The notes: a model not told the origin generated them from the letters alone. DNA of 62,191 nucleotides from DATGEO01 sp035310015 (GCA_035310015.1 DATGEO010000145.1:1-62191), one strand, 5' to 3'. Positions 51,266 through 60,505 are shown, counted from the stretch's first letter. Made by a program: numbers and translations.

Positions 51266-52030
51266 CTAGCTGAGGCTTCTGTACTCCGCGTCTGTCAGCT
51301 GAATCGATTCGGCGGCCAGATTCTCCCTGAGGTGCTCGAGCGAGAGCGTGCCCGGGATCGGCAGCATCGCGGGCGAGCGGCGCAAGAGCCACGCGAGCAG
51401 TACCTGCTGCGGTGTCACCCTGTGCTTGGCCGCGACGTCGCGGACGGCGCGCGGCCCCTCCGCGCGCAGTGGGAAGAACGGCACGAAGACGATGCCCTCG
51501 GCCGTGCAGTAGTCGACCTCCGCGTCGTACTTGCGCTCGGTGATGTTGTAGTAGTTCTGCACGGCCGCGATCGGGAGGACCCTGCGCGCGCGCTCGATCT
51601 GCTCGATGGTGACCTCCGAGATGCCGACGTGCTCGACCCGTCCCTGGTCTTGGTACTCCTTGATCGCCCCAAGGCTCTCCTCGATGGGCGTTTCCGGGTC
51701 GACCCGGTGCAGGTAGTACAGCGTGATGCGCTCGGTGCGCAGGCGTTCGAAGCTCTGCTCGATCTCCGCGCGCAGCACCTCCGGCCGTCCGCGGCCGGGA
51801 CCACCGATGCCGCCCTTGGTGGCCACGACGAAGCTGCCCTCGACTCCCGGCAGCGCCGCCCCGATCGTCTCCTCGCTCTCGCCGCCCGTGTAGGAGTGCG
51901 CGGTGTCGATCAACGGCACATCCGCCGCCACGGCCGATTGGATGAACGCGCGGTTGGCCTGAGTGTTGGTCAGCCGGTTCGTGCCGAGGCCGATGCGTGA
52001 GAGCTCACGGCCGGCCAGGTTGAGCGTCAC
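51266..52030 (-). CDS. Aldo/keto reductase
   Basis: A 254-residue NADPH-dependent oxidoreductase with the (beta/alpha)8 fold. Visible blocks are LIDTAHSYTGGESEETIG (catalytic Asp and Tyr), VVATKGGIG (catalytic Lys) and YLHRVDPETPIEESLG (catalytic His). It is slightly short for the family but complete. A second member lies 550 bases away on the same strand. Substrate unknown. Confidence 0.9.
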   Translation of the reverse strand: MTLNLAGRELSRIGLGTNRLTNTQANRAFIQSAVAADVPLIDTAHSYTGGESEETIGAALPGVEGSFVVATKGGIGGPGRGRPEVLRAEIEQSFERLRTERITLYYLHRVDPETPIEESLGAIKEYQDQGRVEHVGISEVTIEQIERARRVLPIAAVQNYYNITERKYDAEVDYCTAEGIVFVPFFPLRAEGPRAVRDVAAKHRVTPQQVLLAWLLRRSPAMLPIPGTLSLEHLRENLAAESIQLTDAEYRSLS

Positions 52031-52046
52031 GAAGACTCAACCCGGG

Positions 52047-52463
52047 CTAGCGGTTAAGCCATTCCCTCGCTGCGTCCACGCTGTGAAAGAACCCGACCTC
52101 CAGCTGATCGCGCGCGGTGCTTCCCAGCCGGTCTTCGACGTTGACCGCCGCATCCCGGTTGTCGGGCACGACTATTGCGAATCGCTTCAGCCCGGCGGCG
52201 AGCGCCCGGGGAAGCCACTCGTGATCGCCAAAATCCTGGGCCTCGGCGTCAAGCGGCGGCTGCCGCCGCAGGTCGGCGAGCAGATGCTGGGCGGAACGTG
52301 CCCGCAGCGCCCTCAGCTCGGCCTCCAGCAGCGCGTAGAAATCGGCTCCGGTGCCGCCGCCTTTCCAGACCACGAAGACCGACCGCGAGCCGGTGTCCCA
52401 GTCCAGGCTGACGACGCCCGGGATGTCGAATTCCAGGTCGTTACCCGCCGTGCTTGAAGCCAT
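52047..52463 (-). CDS. STAS/SpoIIAA-like protein
   Basis: A 138-residue cytosolic protein resembling SpoIIAA-like domains of the UspA-unrelated COG group: an early VFVVWKGGGTGADFYALLEAEL, a middle LADLRRQPPLDAEAQDF and a closing FFHSVDAAREWL. Function unknown. It lies between the two reductases, with 16 bases to the next gene, and may be in one transcript with the downstream reductase. Confidence 0.7.
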   Translation of the reverse strand: MASSTAGNDLEFDIPGVVSLDWDTGSRSVFVVWKGGGTGADFYALLEAELRALRARSAQHLLADLRRQPPLDAEAQDFGDHEWLPRALAAGLKRFAIVVPDNRDAAVNVEDRLGSTARDQLEVGFFHSVDAAREWLNR

Positions 52464-52574
52464 ATCCCTATCGCGGTGGATTGTGACCTATATGACACTC
52501 GCCGCGGCGTCGTTACGAGGTCATTCCGGAGACGCTTTCCCGGCCATCCAAGACTGATCACGGAGGCGGTTCGA

Positions 52575-53567
52575 CTACCGCGGGGCGTCGCCTCGCCGGA
52601 ACTCACGCGTGAGCTGGTCGAGCTTCTCGGCGAGCTCGGGCTCGAGCTTGACGTCCACCGCCGCGAGCGTGTCGTCGAGCTGATCGGCGCGGCTGGCGCC
52701 GACGATGGGCGCGGTGATGCCCGGCCGGCTGAGGACCCACGCGATCGCCAGCGTGGCCGGCTTGATGCCTGCCTCGGCCGCGAGCTTGGTGAGCGCAGTC
52801 ACGGTGTCGAAGACGTGCTGGTTCCAGTACCGCTCCTGATACATGCCGCCTGCGTTGGGGATCGTGAAGCGGGTGCCTTCGGACGGCGGCCGGGCCGCGT
52901 CGTGCTTGCCCGACAGCATCCCGCCGGCGAGCGGGTTGTACGGGATCACGCCGATGCCCTCCTCGAGGCACAGCGGCAGCAGCTCGCGCTCGTTTTCGCG
53001 GAACAGCAGGTTGTAGCGAGGCTGGGTGGATTCGAAGCGCGCGACTCCAAGCGCCTCGCTGCGGCCGATCGCGCGCGCCAGCCTGTAGGCCAGGAAGTTC
53101 GAACAGCCGATGTAGCGAACCTTACCGGCGTGCACGAGGTCGTTGAGCGCATGCAGCGTCTCGTCGATCGGCGTCTCGGGGTCGAAGTGGTGCACCTGGT
53201 AGAGGTCGACGTAGTCGGTGCCGAGGCGCCGCAGCGAGGCGTCGATCGCGTCCATCAGATGCTTGCGGCTGTTGCCCGCGTTCCACGGCTCCGGGCCCAT
53301 GCGGCCGAAGGCCTTGGTCGCGATCACGTACTCGTGCCGGCGGCCCTTCAGCCAGCGGCCGACGATCTTCTCGGTCGTGCCCACCAGGTCGAGGCCGGCG
53401 CCGAGCGGATAGACGTCCGCGGTGTCGATGAAGGTCACTCCGGCGGCGGCCGCGCGGTCGAGGATCGCGACCGAGGCCGCCTCGTCGATCTGATGCCCGA
53501 ACGTCATCGTGCCGAGGCAGATGCGCGAGACCTGCAGTCCGGTGCGGCCAAGCCTGGTGTGCTGGAT
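52575..53567 (-). CDS. Aldo/keto reductase with possible ATC start
   Basis: A reductase of the YajO/Tas type, about 330 residues from the ATC at 53567. That start gives the family N-terminus (I/M)QHTRLGRTGLQVSRICLGTMTFG, with GGGGGAAA upstream. Catalytic blocks FIDTADVYPLG (Asp, Tyr), VIATKAFG (Lys) and YQVHHFDPETPIDETL (His) are complete. ATGs and other canonical starts occur only further upstream, at 53642 and 53654. They would add 25-29 residues of low-complexity sequence and overlap the HAD gene, which lies just before on the same strand. Confidence 0.8.
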   Translation of the reverse strand: MQHTRLGRTGLQVSRICLGTMTFGHQIDEAASVAILDRAAAAGVTFIDTADVYPLGAGLDLVGTTEKIVGRWLKGRRHEYVIATKAFGRMGPEPWNAGNSRKHLMDAIDASLRRLGTDYVDLYQVHHFDPETPIDETLHALNDLVHAGKVRYIGCSNFLAYRLARAIGRSEALGVARFESTQPRYNLLFRENERELLPLCLEEGIGVIPYNPLAGGMLSGKHDAARPPSEGTRFTIPNAGGMYQERYWNQHVFDTVTALTKLAAEAGIKPATLAIAWVLSRPGITAPIVGASRADQLDDTLAAVDVKLEPELAEKLDQLTREFRRGDAPR

Positions 53568-53604
53568 GTGCGTTTCCCCCGCCGAAATTATCCCTGGTCG
53601 CCTT

Positions 53605-54261
53605 TCAGGCCAGCCCGCGGACGAGCTCGGGCGTGAGCTCATGGATGCCGCCAAGCACAGAGGCGGCCAGCTCGAGGGCCTCTTCCTCCGGCTGATGCTC
53701 GCCGCGCGGAATCGCGATCACGGCAGCGCCCGCGGCGGCCGCCGACCGGATGCCGTTGCCGGAGTCCTCGACCGCGGCACAAGCACGCGGCGCGACGTCG
53801 AGGCGGCGCGCGAGCTCGAGGTAGGGGTCGGGCGCCGGCTTGCCGTGGGCGACGTCGTCCGCGGACATCGCGACCTCGAAGCAGTCGGTGAGACCGAGCA
53901 CGTTCAGGACCAGGGCGATGAGCACCGGCGGGGATCCCGACACCAGACCGAGACGGAGCTCGCGCGCCAGGGCGCGCACCGCGTCGATCGCGCCCGGGAT
54001 GACCGGCGGGTTCTGCCCGTATTCCGCCGCCAGCTCGGCGATCACCGCCTCGGCCGCCGACTCCGCGCTGACGGCGCCCCCGACCGCCTCGCTCAGAGCG
54101 GTCGACCACTCGGCTGTGCGCGCGCCCATCATGCGGCGCTGGAGCTCTCCGGTCCACCGCCCGCCGCGCTGCTCGGCGAAGTTCCGGCGGATCCGCTGCC
54201 AGATCGGCTCCGAGTCGATGAGGACTCCGACGAGATCGAACATCACGGCCTGGATCGCCAC
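53605..54261 (-). CDS. HAD-superfamily protein with altered motif I
   Basis: A 218-residue HAD protein of the beta-phosphoglucomutase-like class with a helical cap. Motif I is FDLVGVLIDSE: the nucleophile Asp9 is present, but the position two residues later, normally Asp (general acid/base), is Val11. Motif II is LVSGSPP, motif III lysine is in HGKPAPDPYL and motif IV is VEDSGNG. Loss of the acid/base usually abolishes phosphatase turnover, so it may bind rather than hydrolyse, or use another reaction. It precedes the second reductase closely on the same strand. Confidence 0.85.
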   Translation of the reverse strand: MAIQAVMFDLVGVLIDSEPIWQRIRRNFAEQRGGRWTGELQRRMMGARTAEWSTALSEAVGGAVSAESAAEAVIAELAAEYGQNPPVIPGAIDAVRALARELRLGLVSGSPPVLIALVLNVLGLTDCFEVAMSADDVAHGKPAPDPYLELARRLDVAPRACAAVEDSGNGIRSAAAAGAAVIAIPRGEHQPEEEALELAASVLGGIHELTPELVRGLA

Positions 54262-54332
54262 CCGACGAATCGTATTGGGCCGCCCAACTAAGCAGGCTCG
54301 CCCGCGGCCTGCGCTTTGTATCCTGCTCGCCT

Positions 54333-55625
54333 ATGCCGGCTGACCCCGCGGTGCTGGCGGCGCTGGTCAAGGCTCTGGAGGTGGATCCCGAGTCGACTCC
54401 CCTCCGCCTGCACCTGGCGCAGCTTCTCCTCGAGGGCGGGGCAGAGTCGGCGGCGATGGAGCACCTGCTTCAGGTCCTGAACCGCGATCCGACCAACGTC
54501 GAGGCGATCGCGCTGGCGGCCAAGGCCGCCGACGCGCTGGGCGACGGATCGCGTGCCGCCGCCTACCGCAAGCTCCTCTCGTCGCTGGCGCCTTCGGCCG
54601 GGCCGCCCGCGCCCCCGGCACCCGTGCGGCGGCCGATGCCGGCGCCCCAGGCGAGCCGCCCACAGGAAGTACCGCCGCTCGTGCCGGATGACTCTGGCCG
54701 CGAAGGGGTGCCCGTCGGCGGAGATGAAGGCGAGCAGCGCGGCTGGTGGGAGGTCGAGCAGTCAGGCCTGTCGCTGGCGGATGTCGGTGGAATGGAGAAC
54801 GTCAAGCGCCGCCTGCACGTGGCGCTCATCGGGCCGATGCGCAACCCAGAGCTGCGCGAGGCGTATCGCAAGTCGCTCCGCGGCGGACTCATGCTGTACG
54901 GCCCGCCGGGCTGCGGCAAGACGTTCATCGCGCGAGCGACCGCGGGCGAGCTGGGCGCGGCCTTCCTCGCGGTAGGACTGGCCGAGGTGCTCGACATGTG
55001 GCTCGGCCAGAGCGAGCGTCACATCAAAGAGATCTTCGATACCGCTCGCCGCAATGCTCCATGCGTTGTCTTCCTCGACGAGCTCGATGCAATCGGCCAG
55101 AAGCGCAGCAACCTGCGCTCCTCACCGTCGATGCGCGGAGTCGTCAACCAGCTGCTGTCGGAGATGGACGGCTTCGCCGGCGCCAACGACGGCGTGTTCG
55201 TGCTCGGGGCGACCAACCACCCGTGGGACGTGGACACCGCGCTGCTGCGGCCGGGCAGGTTCGACCGCTCTGCGCTCGTCGTGCCGCCAGACGAGCCGGC
55301 GCGTGCGGCCATTCTCGCGCACGCCATCGCGGAGCGGCCGACCGACGGCATTGACGTCGCGTGGCTCGCCAAGCACACCGATCAGTTCTCAGGCGCGGAC
55401 CTTGTGCACCTCAGCGAGACCGCGACGGAGCAGGCGATGGAGGAGTCGCTGATGACCGGCCGCGTCCGCAACATCACGATGGCGGACTTCAGGGCGGCGC
55501 TGAAGGAAGTGAAGCCGAGCACGCGAGCCTGGTTCGAGACCGCGCGCAACTACGTCATGTTCGCGAACGAGGGCGGTGCGCACGACGACCTGCTCGCGTA
55601 CATGCAGCAGCACAAGCTGACCTGA
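54333..55625 (+). CDS. CDC48-like AAA+ ATPase with N-terminal TPR region
   Basis: A 430-residue protein. Residues 1-85 are helical TPR-type repeats, 86-145 a Pro-rich linker, and 146-430 one AAA+ module of the CDC48/FtsH class. Walker A GPPGCGKT is at 190-197, Walker B FLDELD at 247-252 and the arginine-finger region LRPGRFDR at 305-312. The pore loop reads MWLGQSE, like MWYGESE of CDC48 but with Leu for the second aromatic. No protease domain is fused. The stop overlaps the next start (TGATG), so the pair is co-translated. TATCCT ends eight bases before the ATG, fitting a leaderless mRNA. Confidence 0.88.
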   Translation: MPADPAVLAALVKALEVDPESTPLRLHLAQLLLEGGAESAAMEHLLQVLNRDPTNVEAIALAAKAADALGDGSRAAAYRKLLSSLAPSAGPPAPPAPVRRPMPAPQASRPQEVPPLVPDDSGREGVPVGGDEGEQRGWWEVEQSGLSLADVGGMENVKRRLHVALIGPMRNPELREAYRKSLRGGLMLYGPPGCGKTFIARATAGELGAAFLAVGLAEVLDMWLGQSERHIKEIFDTARRNAPCVVFLDELDAIGQKRSNLRSSPSMRGVVNQLLSEMDGFAGANDGVFVLGATNHPWDVDTALLRPGRFDRSALVVPPDEPARAAILAHAIAERPTDGIDVAWLAKHTDQFSGADLVHLSETATEQAMEESLMTGRVRNITMADFRAALKEVKPSTRAWFETARNYVMFANEGGAHDDLLAYMQQHKLT

Positions 55626-56710
55626 TGCCGGCGAGCGCCGCGGCTCAGCGCGCCAACGCTCTCATGGCCGTCGGCCGCTACCCGGAGGCTATCCGGGACC
55701 TCATCGCGGCACTGGCGTCGGCGCCACAGGACCCCGAGCTGCTGTGCACACTGGCGCTCGCATACTTGAACTCCGGCCACCCCAAGGACGGCCTACAGTT
55801 CAGCCGGCGGGCCGTCGCCGCCGCACCCGACGACGACTGGCCGTATCGGTTGCTCTCGCTCGCTTTGCGACGGACGGGCAAGCCGAAAGCTGCGCTCGAT
55901 GCGGCGATGGCTGCCCAGCGCATCAACCCCGAATCGCAGCTCGTGCTGATGTCGGTGGCCGGCGCGCAGGTCGAGGCCAGGATGACGAACGAAGCGCTTG
56001 GCACAGCGAATCGGGCAGTGGCGGCGGGCCCTGAGAATCCCGACGCATACAACCTCCGTGGCCAGGTGCTGATCGCGCAGAAGCGTTACGCCGAGGCCGA
56101 GGCCGACTTCCGTTACGCGTTGCGCATGAACCCGACGGATTGGGTCTACAACAACAATCTCGGCGTCGTGCTGCGCCGCCAGAACAAGAAGAAGGACGCG
56201 GTCGAAGCTTTCGAGCGGGCGGTCAGGGCGAACCCTCGCGCCCGGACGGCGCGGCAGAACTTGTTCGGATCGACGTCCGCCTACGTTGGCGGTGGCACCG
56301 CCATCCTCCTCTATGTCGCGTTGCGGCTCGGGCTGCTCACGATTCGCAGCTGGGACCGGTACACCTGGGTAACCGTGGCGGCCGGCGGGGTCATCTTTGT
56401 CGTCGGCCTGGCACTGTGGCTGCTGGCCCGGCACCGGCGAGCTCAGCTCAGCGGCACGGTGGACCGGTTCTACGCGCTGGAGAGGCGTCGCCGTCGCGGC
56501 CGCTACTTCCTCTATGTCGGGTGGCGGCTCGGGCCGATCCTCCTGTTCTTCCTCTTGGCGCTGCTGGCGGTTGACCTGCGGAGCCCTTACAGCGCCACGG
56601 TACTCGGGGCCGCCATCGTGTTCGCTCTTCCCTGGTGGCTGATCTCGATACCGGTGTGGCGGCACCTGGTGCTGCCCCGCCTGGACCAGGCCGGCTCTGA
56701 CGAGGGATGA
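55625..56710 (+). CDS. Membrane-anchored TPR protein, partner of the AAA+ ATPase
   Basis: A 361-residue protein. Residues 1-220 contain about six TPR repeats (for example NPDAYNLRGQVLIAQKRYAEAEADFRYALRMNP). The C-terminal 140 residues have four hydrophobic helices with a basic cytosolic loop (RRRRRGRYF) between pairs. The TPR part is expected in the cytosol. Start-stop overlap with the ATPase gene implies a shared complex in which this protein recruits the ATPase, through its own TPR region, to the membrane. Confidence 0.8.
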   Translation: MPASAAAQRANALMAVGRYPEAIRDLIAALASAPQDPELLCTLALAYLNSGHPKDGLQFSRRAVAAAPDDDWPYRLLSLALRRTGKPKAALDAAMAAQRINPESQLVLMSVAGAQVEARMTNEALGTANRAVAAGPENPDAYNLRGQVLIAQKRYAEAEADFRYALRMNPTDWVYNNNLGVVLRRQNKKKDAVEAFERAVRANPRARTARQNLFGSTSAYVGGGTAILLYVALRLGLLTIRSWDRYTWVTVAAGGVIFVVGLALWLLARHRRAQLSGTVDRFYALERRRRRGRYFLYVGWRLGPILLFFLLALLAVDLRSPYSATVLGAAIVFALPWWLISIPVWRHLVLPRLDQAGSDEG

Positions 56711-56761
56711 AAGGCGGGACGAGGACCCGGCCCCGCCCCGCTCTGGAGAGAAGTCGAGCGG

Positions 56762-58408
56762 TCAGTCGCCCAGCGGCAGCACCTGCGTGTGCTCGATCTG
56801 GACGGCCTGGAGCGAGCCCGGGTTGAGGCCGAGCAGCTCGAGGATGGTGGGTGCGATCTGCGTCGTCTCGACCGAGGAGTCGTTGATCGTGCCGCCGTCG
56901 ACCGAGGGGCCGGAAACGACAAGCGCGACGTCGCGGTCCTGCGGGTTGTCACCGCCGTGCTCCGCGATCTTGCCGTGGCCGCCGGTGTAAACGGTGCCGT
57001 ACTGCGCGATGCCTATCACGTCCGGAACGCGCGCGTCGCCTGCAGGCACGCCGATGAACGCGGCCGCCGCCGCGCCCGAGTAGATCGTGCTGAGGCCCGA
57101 GCTCGTGTACGGCTTGGGGTTGCCGTTGATGTCATTGCCCACTCCCGAGTGGTTGAGGAGGAAGTTCTTCGCGTAGCTCGTCGCGAACTCCGAGCGGTCG
57201 TTCGTCCACATCAGCCAGCCGTCGTCATCGACCGCGAATGCGACCAGCGGCTGCACCTTGGTCGGGAAGTCCGCCATCCACCGGGCGTTGAGCGCGTCGA
57301 TGATCGGGCCGTCCGGGATCCTGGTCAGCGCCGAAGGCAGCTGCGGCGACTGGCCGTGCTTGGCGGACAGGATCACGGTCGTCTTGCCCTGGAGGCCCCG
57401 ACGCTCGATCGCGGCCTCCATCGCGCCCACCTGGGCGTTGATGTAGTCGAGGGCGCGCTGAAGGAGCGGTCCCGGCGTCATCCCGTCGGCGAGGTAGCCG
57501 CCGGTGAGGCCGTCCGAGACGGGCAGCTTCTCGGCGGTCGAGACCGTCTGGAAGTTCATGCCGAAGATCGCCGGAGTGCCGACCCGCGCCGTGCCGCCGT
57601 GGTCGAAGCCGTTGATCTCGTTGATCACGGCCTGGACCTTGTAGCTGTCGTACTGCATCGTCAGCGCGTTGTCCTTGGTCCAGTCGATGCTGGAGCCGAG
57701 AGCCGGCGCGTCGCTGTTGATCTCAGGCGTGAAGAGGTCCTGCACGCCTGTCCCCGAGGGTCCGTTGAGCACCTCGTAGGCCGGGTGCTTGTCCGACCAC
57801 GCGGTCCGCAGGCCCGCTGCGCGCGCGACCTCGAAGACGGTGTTCACCTTCAGGTACTGGTGCGGGTAGACAGGCCGGCAGGTCGTCGGGTCGACCGGCA
57901 GCTGCGTCGGGTCGATCAACGAGATCGGGTTGCCGGTCATCTGCAGGATGCTGCCGGGCAGGCCCGTGAGGCCCTGGCCGGCGTCGAGAGCGCTCTGGTT
58001 CAGGTCGAGCTGCTCGAAGTACGTCACCTCGACCCCCGGCGTCGTGCCGGCGCAGCTCGTGGTGCCGGCGGGCAGCAGGTCGTGGTTCCACGTGTCGTCG
58101 TAGTAGATGCCGGTGGTCTTCGGGTTGCCGCCCGTGACCTGGCCGACCATGCCCGGGAACGAGTCGGATGGGAACGGGGTTTGCGCGTTGGTGAACTCGA
58201 CGCCGCGGTGGACGAGGACCGCCAGCGCCGAGCCGGGGTGATGCGCCACGTACCACGCGAGGTCGGTCTGATGAAGCCCGTCGACCGAAAGCAGCAGCAC
58301 GTGCCGCCCGCCGCCGTCGCCGGCTGACGCCGGGAGCGCCGTCGCCAGCGAACCCACCAGACCCACCGCGCCGAGTGCAGACAGAACGCGTAATCGCCAA
58401 CGATGCAT
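56762..58408 (-). CDS. Secreted type I phosphodiesterase/nucleotide pyrophosphatase-like protein
   Basis: A 548-residue exported enzyme of the alkaline-phosphatase superfamily. A signal peptide ends near ASA; VLLLSVDGLHQTDLAWYVAHHPGS carries the metal-binding Asp, and the nucleophile Thr/Ser is expected in NAQTPFPSDSFPGM. Later metal ligands are in ILSAKHGQSPQ and GGHGKIAEHGGD. AGAGGAGA lies eight bases before the ATG at 58408. Likely action on phosphodiesters outside the cell; substrate unknown. Confidence 0.85.
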   Translation of the reverse strand: MHRWRLRVLSALGAVGLVGSLATALPASAGDGGGRHVLLLSVDGLHQTDLAWYVAHHPGSALAVLVHRGVEFTNAQTPFPSDSFPGMVGQVTGGNPKTTGIYYDDTWNHDLLPAGTTSCAGTTPGVEVTYFEQLDLNQSALDAGQGLTGLPGSILQMTGNPISLIDPTQLPVDPTTCRPVYPHQYLKVNTVFEVARAAGLRTAWSDKHPAYEVLNGPSGTGVQDLFTPEINSDAPALGSSIDWTKDNALTMQYDSYKVQAVINEINGFDHGGTARVGTPAIFGMNFQTVSTAEKLPVSDGLTGGYLADGMTPGPLLQRALDYINAQVGAMEAAIERRGLQGKTTVILSAKHGQSPQLPSALTRIPDGPIIDALNARWMADFPTKVQPLVAFAVDDDGWLMWTNDRSEFATSYAKNFLLNHSGVGNDINGNPKPYTSSGLSTIYSGAAAAAFIGVPAGDARVPDVIGIAQYGTVYTGGHGKIAEHGGDNPQDRDVALVVSGPSVDGGTINDSSVETTQIAPTILELLGLNPGSLQAVQIEHTQVLPLGD

Positions 58409-58529
58409 GCAGCCGTCTCCTCTAACAGGTGATCCCCCGATCACCGGGATTGCGACGGCTCGACGCTAGAAGTGACCGGTTATGGGCTCGGCAGGCTGCG
58501 CCTTAAGGGCCGGTTATCGGCTGAGGACG

Positions 58530-58739
58530 CTAGGAGAGATGCGACCTCGCGCGTGCGCGCGTGACGAAGCTGCCGAGAACCCCCGGCCAGCCGCCCGCGT
58601 ACGAGTCGCGCGCCGCCGGGCCACGCTCGTCGCCGTAGGCCTCGAACCCGCGACGCACGAGCTCGACGCGGGTGCCGGCCGCAACAGGAACGAAGCGCAC
58701 GTCGACCTCGGTGGGCGGGTTGCGCTCCGGCGCGACCAT
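58530..58739 (-). pseudogene. C-terminal stub of an AHSA1/SRPBCC protein
   Basis: The 69 codons match only the second half of an AHSA1-type domain: ERNPPTEVDVRFVPVAAGTRVELVRRGFEAYGDE and DSYAGGWPGVLGSF. The first 70 or so residues with the beginning of the sheet are missing. Upstream in the same frame the sequence is non-family and runs into the end of the DHA2 pump gene at 58772. Hence a deletion has removed the 5' half. Confidence 0.7.
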
Positions 58740-58771
58740 CCATTGACGAGGCTGCGCTCGGCGTTTCCCGC

Positions 58772-60505
58772 CTAGGCTTCGGCGACGGCGGCCGGCGCTC
58801 GGGTTTCTTCTTCCTCGTGAACGTAGCGGCCGCCCCGCAGCGCTGACGCCGCGGCGGCCACGAGGCTCGCCGCGATCGAGAAGCTCAGGACGAGCACCAG
58901 GCCGTGCTGAAAGGGCGCCGAGATCAGCGACGGGAAGAAGGTCTGGCCTGTGAGCCGGGCCGCGTCCGCCGGCGGAAGCTGGCCGAGCACAGGGCCGAGC
59001 AGGGTGGCCAGTGGGTTGTAGCCGAGGAAGGACGCGAAGAGGTAGCTGATCGCGGGCAGGCCGGCGAGATGATGCGCAACCGCGGGCGGGACCCCGTCAG
59101 CGGTAAGGCCGGAGTAAAGCGCCGCCGGCACTGTGGAGTTGAGCCCCACGATCATCAGCGTGAAGAACAGCCCGATCGACAGCGGCAGGCCGACGTTCAT
59201 GAAAGTCACACGGATGCCCGAGGCGACGCCGCGGTGGCGCGCCGGCACGCTGTTCATGATCCCAACCGTGTTGGGAGAGGCGAACATGCCCATGGAGATG
59301 CCGTTGAGGAAGATCAGAAACGCGAAGACCGGGTAGCTGAAGTCGGCCGGGATCAGCATCAGGAGCGCGAACGAAACGGCCGACAGGAGCATCCCGCCCG
59401 TCGCGAACGGCCGCGCGCCGAAGCGGTCGGACAGTGTGCCCGACAGCGGGCCGGCGACGAGAAATCCAAGCGTGAGCGGGAGCATGTAGATCCCCGCCCA
59501 CAGCGGCGTCTGTGTGTAGTCGTAGCCGTGCAGCGGCAGCCAGATGCCCTGCAGCCAGATCACGAGCATGAACTGCAGCCCGCCGCGCGCAACCGAGCCC
59601 AGCAGACCGGCGACGTTGCCTAGGGTGAACGCGCGGATCTTGAAGAGGTCGAGGTGGAACATGGGATCGGCGGTGCGCGTCTCCCAGTAGGCGAACAGCA
59701 GCATCACGACGATGCCGCCGGACACCAGCGCGATGACCTCGGGGTTGCCCCAGCCCATCGACGAGCCGCCGTAGGGCTGAATGCCGGACGTGACGCCGAT
59801 GAGGATCATCGAGAGGCCCGCGGCGAAAGTGACGTTGCCGATCCAGTCGATGCGCGCGCGATGGCGGGTGCCTATCTCGCGCAGCTGCCAGAAGCCCCAG
59901 ATCGCGCCGACGATGCCGATCGGCACGTTGATCAGGAAGATCCAGCGCCAGTTGTAGCTGGCGAGCACCCCGCCCACGACGATGCCGAGAAACGAGCCGC
60001 CCATCGCGGCGATCTGGTTCACCCCCAGGGCCAACCCGCGCTGGCTGGGCGGAAATGCGTCGGTGAGGATGGCGGCCGAGCTGGCCATCATCATCGCCCC
60101 GCCCACGGCCTGGACCATGCGCAGCACGATCAGCTCGATCGCGCCCGCGGCGCCCTGGCTCCAGACCGCCGAGAGCCCGACAGCGGAGACCGCGAAGATG
60201 GCGAACCCGAAGTTGTAGACCCGGGTGCGGCCGAACATGTCGCCGAGGCGGCCCGCCGTCACGACCAGCACGGCCGACACGACCATGTACCCCATCAGCA
60301 GCCACAGCAGGTAGCTGAAGTTCGCGGGGTCGAGCGGGTTGATGTTGATGCCGCGGAAGATCACCGGCATCGCGATGAGGATGCTCGTGGCGTTGACCGT
60401 CGCGATCAGCGTGCCGATGGTCGTGTTCGACAGCGCGATCCACTTGTAGTTCGCGCCGACAGGGCGCGCCGCCGTGCGGGCGGCGCCTGCAGACGAAGCC
60501 CTCAC
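58772..60505 (-). CDS. DHA2-family MFS efflux pump
   Basis: A 577-residue exporter with 14 helices of the EmrB/QacA type. VTAGRLGDMFGRTRVYNFG is motif A after helix 2, and LGVNQIAAMGGSFLGIVVGGVL is the motif C-like helix 5. A long loop between helices 13 and 14 is typical. It overlaps the MarR gene upstream by four bases, so both are translated from one transcript. Substrate unknown; a MarR-controlled multidrug pump is the best reading. Confidence 0.92.
   Translation of the reverse strand: MRASSAGAARTAARPVGANYKWIALSNTTIGTLIATVNATSILIAMPVIFRGININPLDPANFSYLLWLLMGYMVVSAVLVVTAGRLGDMFGRTRVYNFGFAIFAVSAVGLSAVWSQGAAGAIELIVLRMVQAVGGAMMMASSAAILTDAFPPSQRGLALGVNQIAAMGGSFLGIVVGGVLASYNWRWIFLINVPIGIVGAIWGFWQLREIGTRHRARIDWIGNVTFAAGLSMILIGVTSGIQPYGGSSMGWGNPEVIALVSGGIVVMLLFAYWETRTADPMFHLDLFKIRAFTLGNVAGLLGSVARGGLQFMLVIWLQGIWLPLHGYDYTQTPLWAGIYMLPLTLGFLVAGPLSGTLSDRFGARPFATGGMLLSAVSFALLMLIPADFSYPVFAFLIFLNGISMGMFASPNTVGIMNSVPARHRGVASGIRVTFMNVGLPLSIGLFFTLMIVGLNSTVPAALYSGLTADGVPPAVAHHLAGLPAISYLFASFLGYNPLATLLGPVLGQLPPADAARLTGQTFFPSLISAPFQHGLVLVLSFSIAASLVAAAASALRGGRYVHEEEETRAPAAVAEA

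Noticed and set aside
51163..51273. 36-codon frame starting VELHGGRVWV, like the end of a histidine kinase
   Set aside because: The similarity is limited to about ten residues, with a stop directly upstream and no kinase remains nearby.
56789..58327. A 512-codon plus-strand frame
   Set aside because: It mirrors the secreted phosphodiesterase gene; Arg/Asp/Val-rich composition and no motifs.
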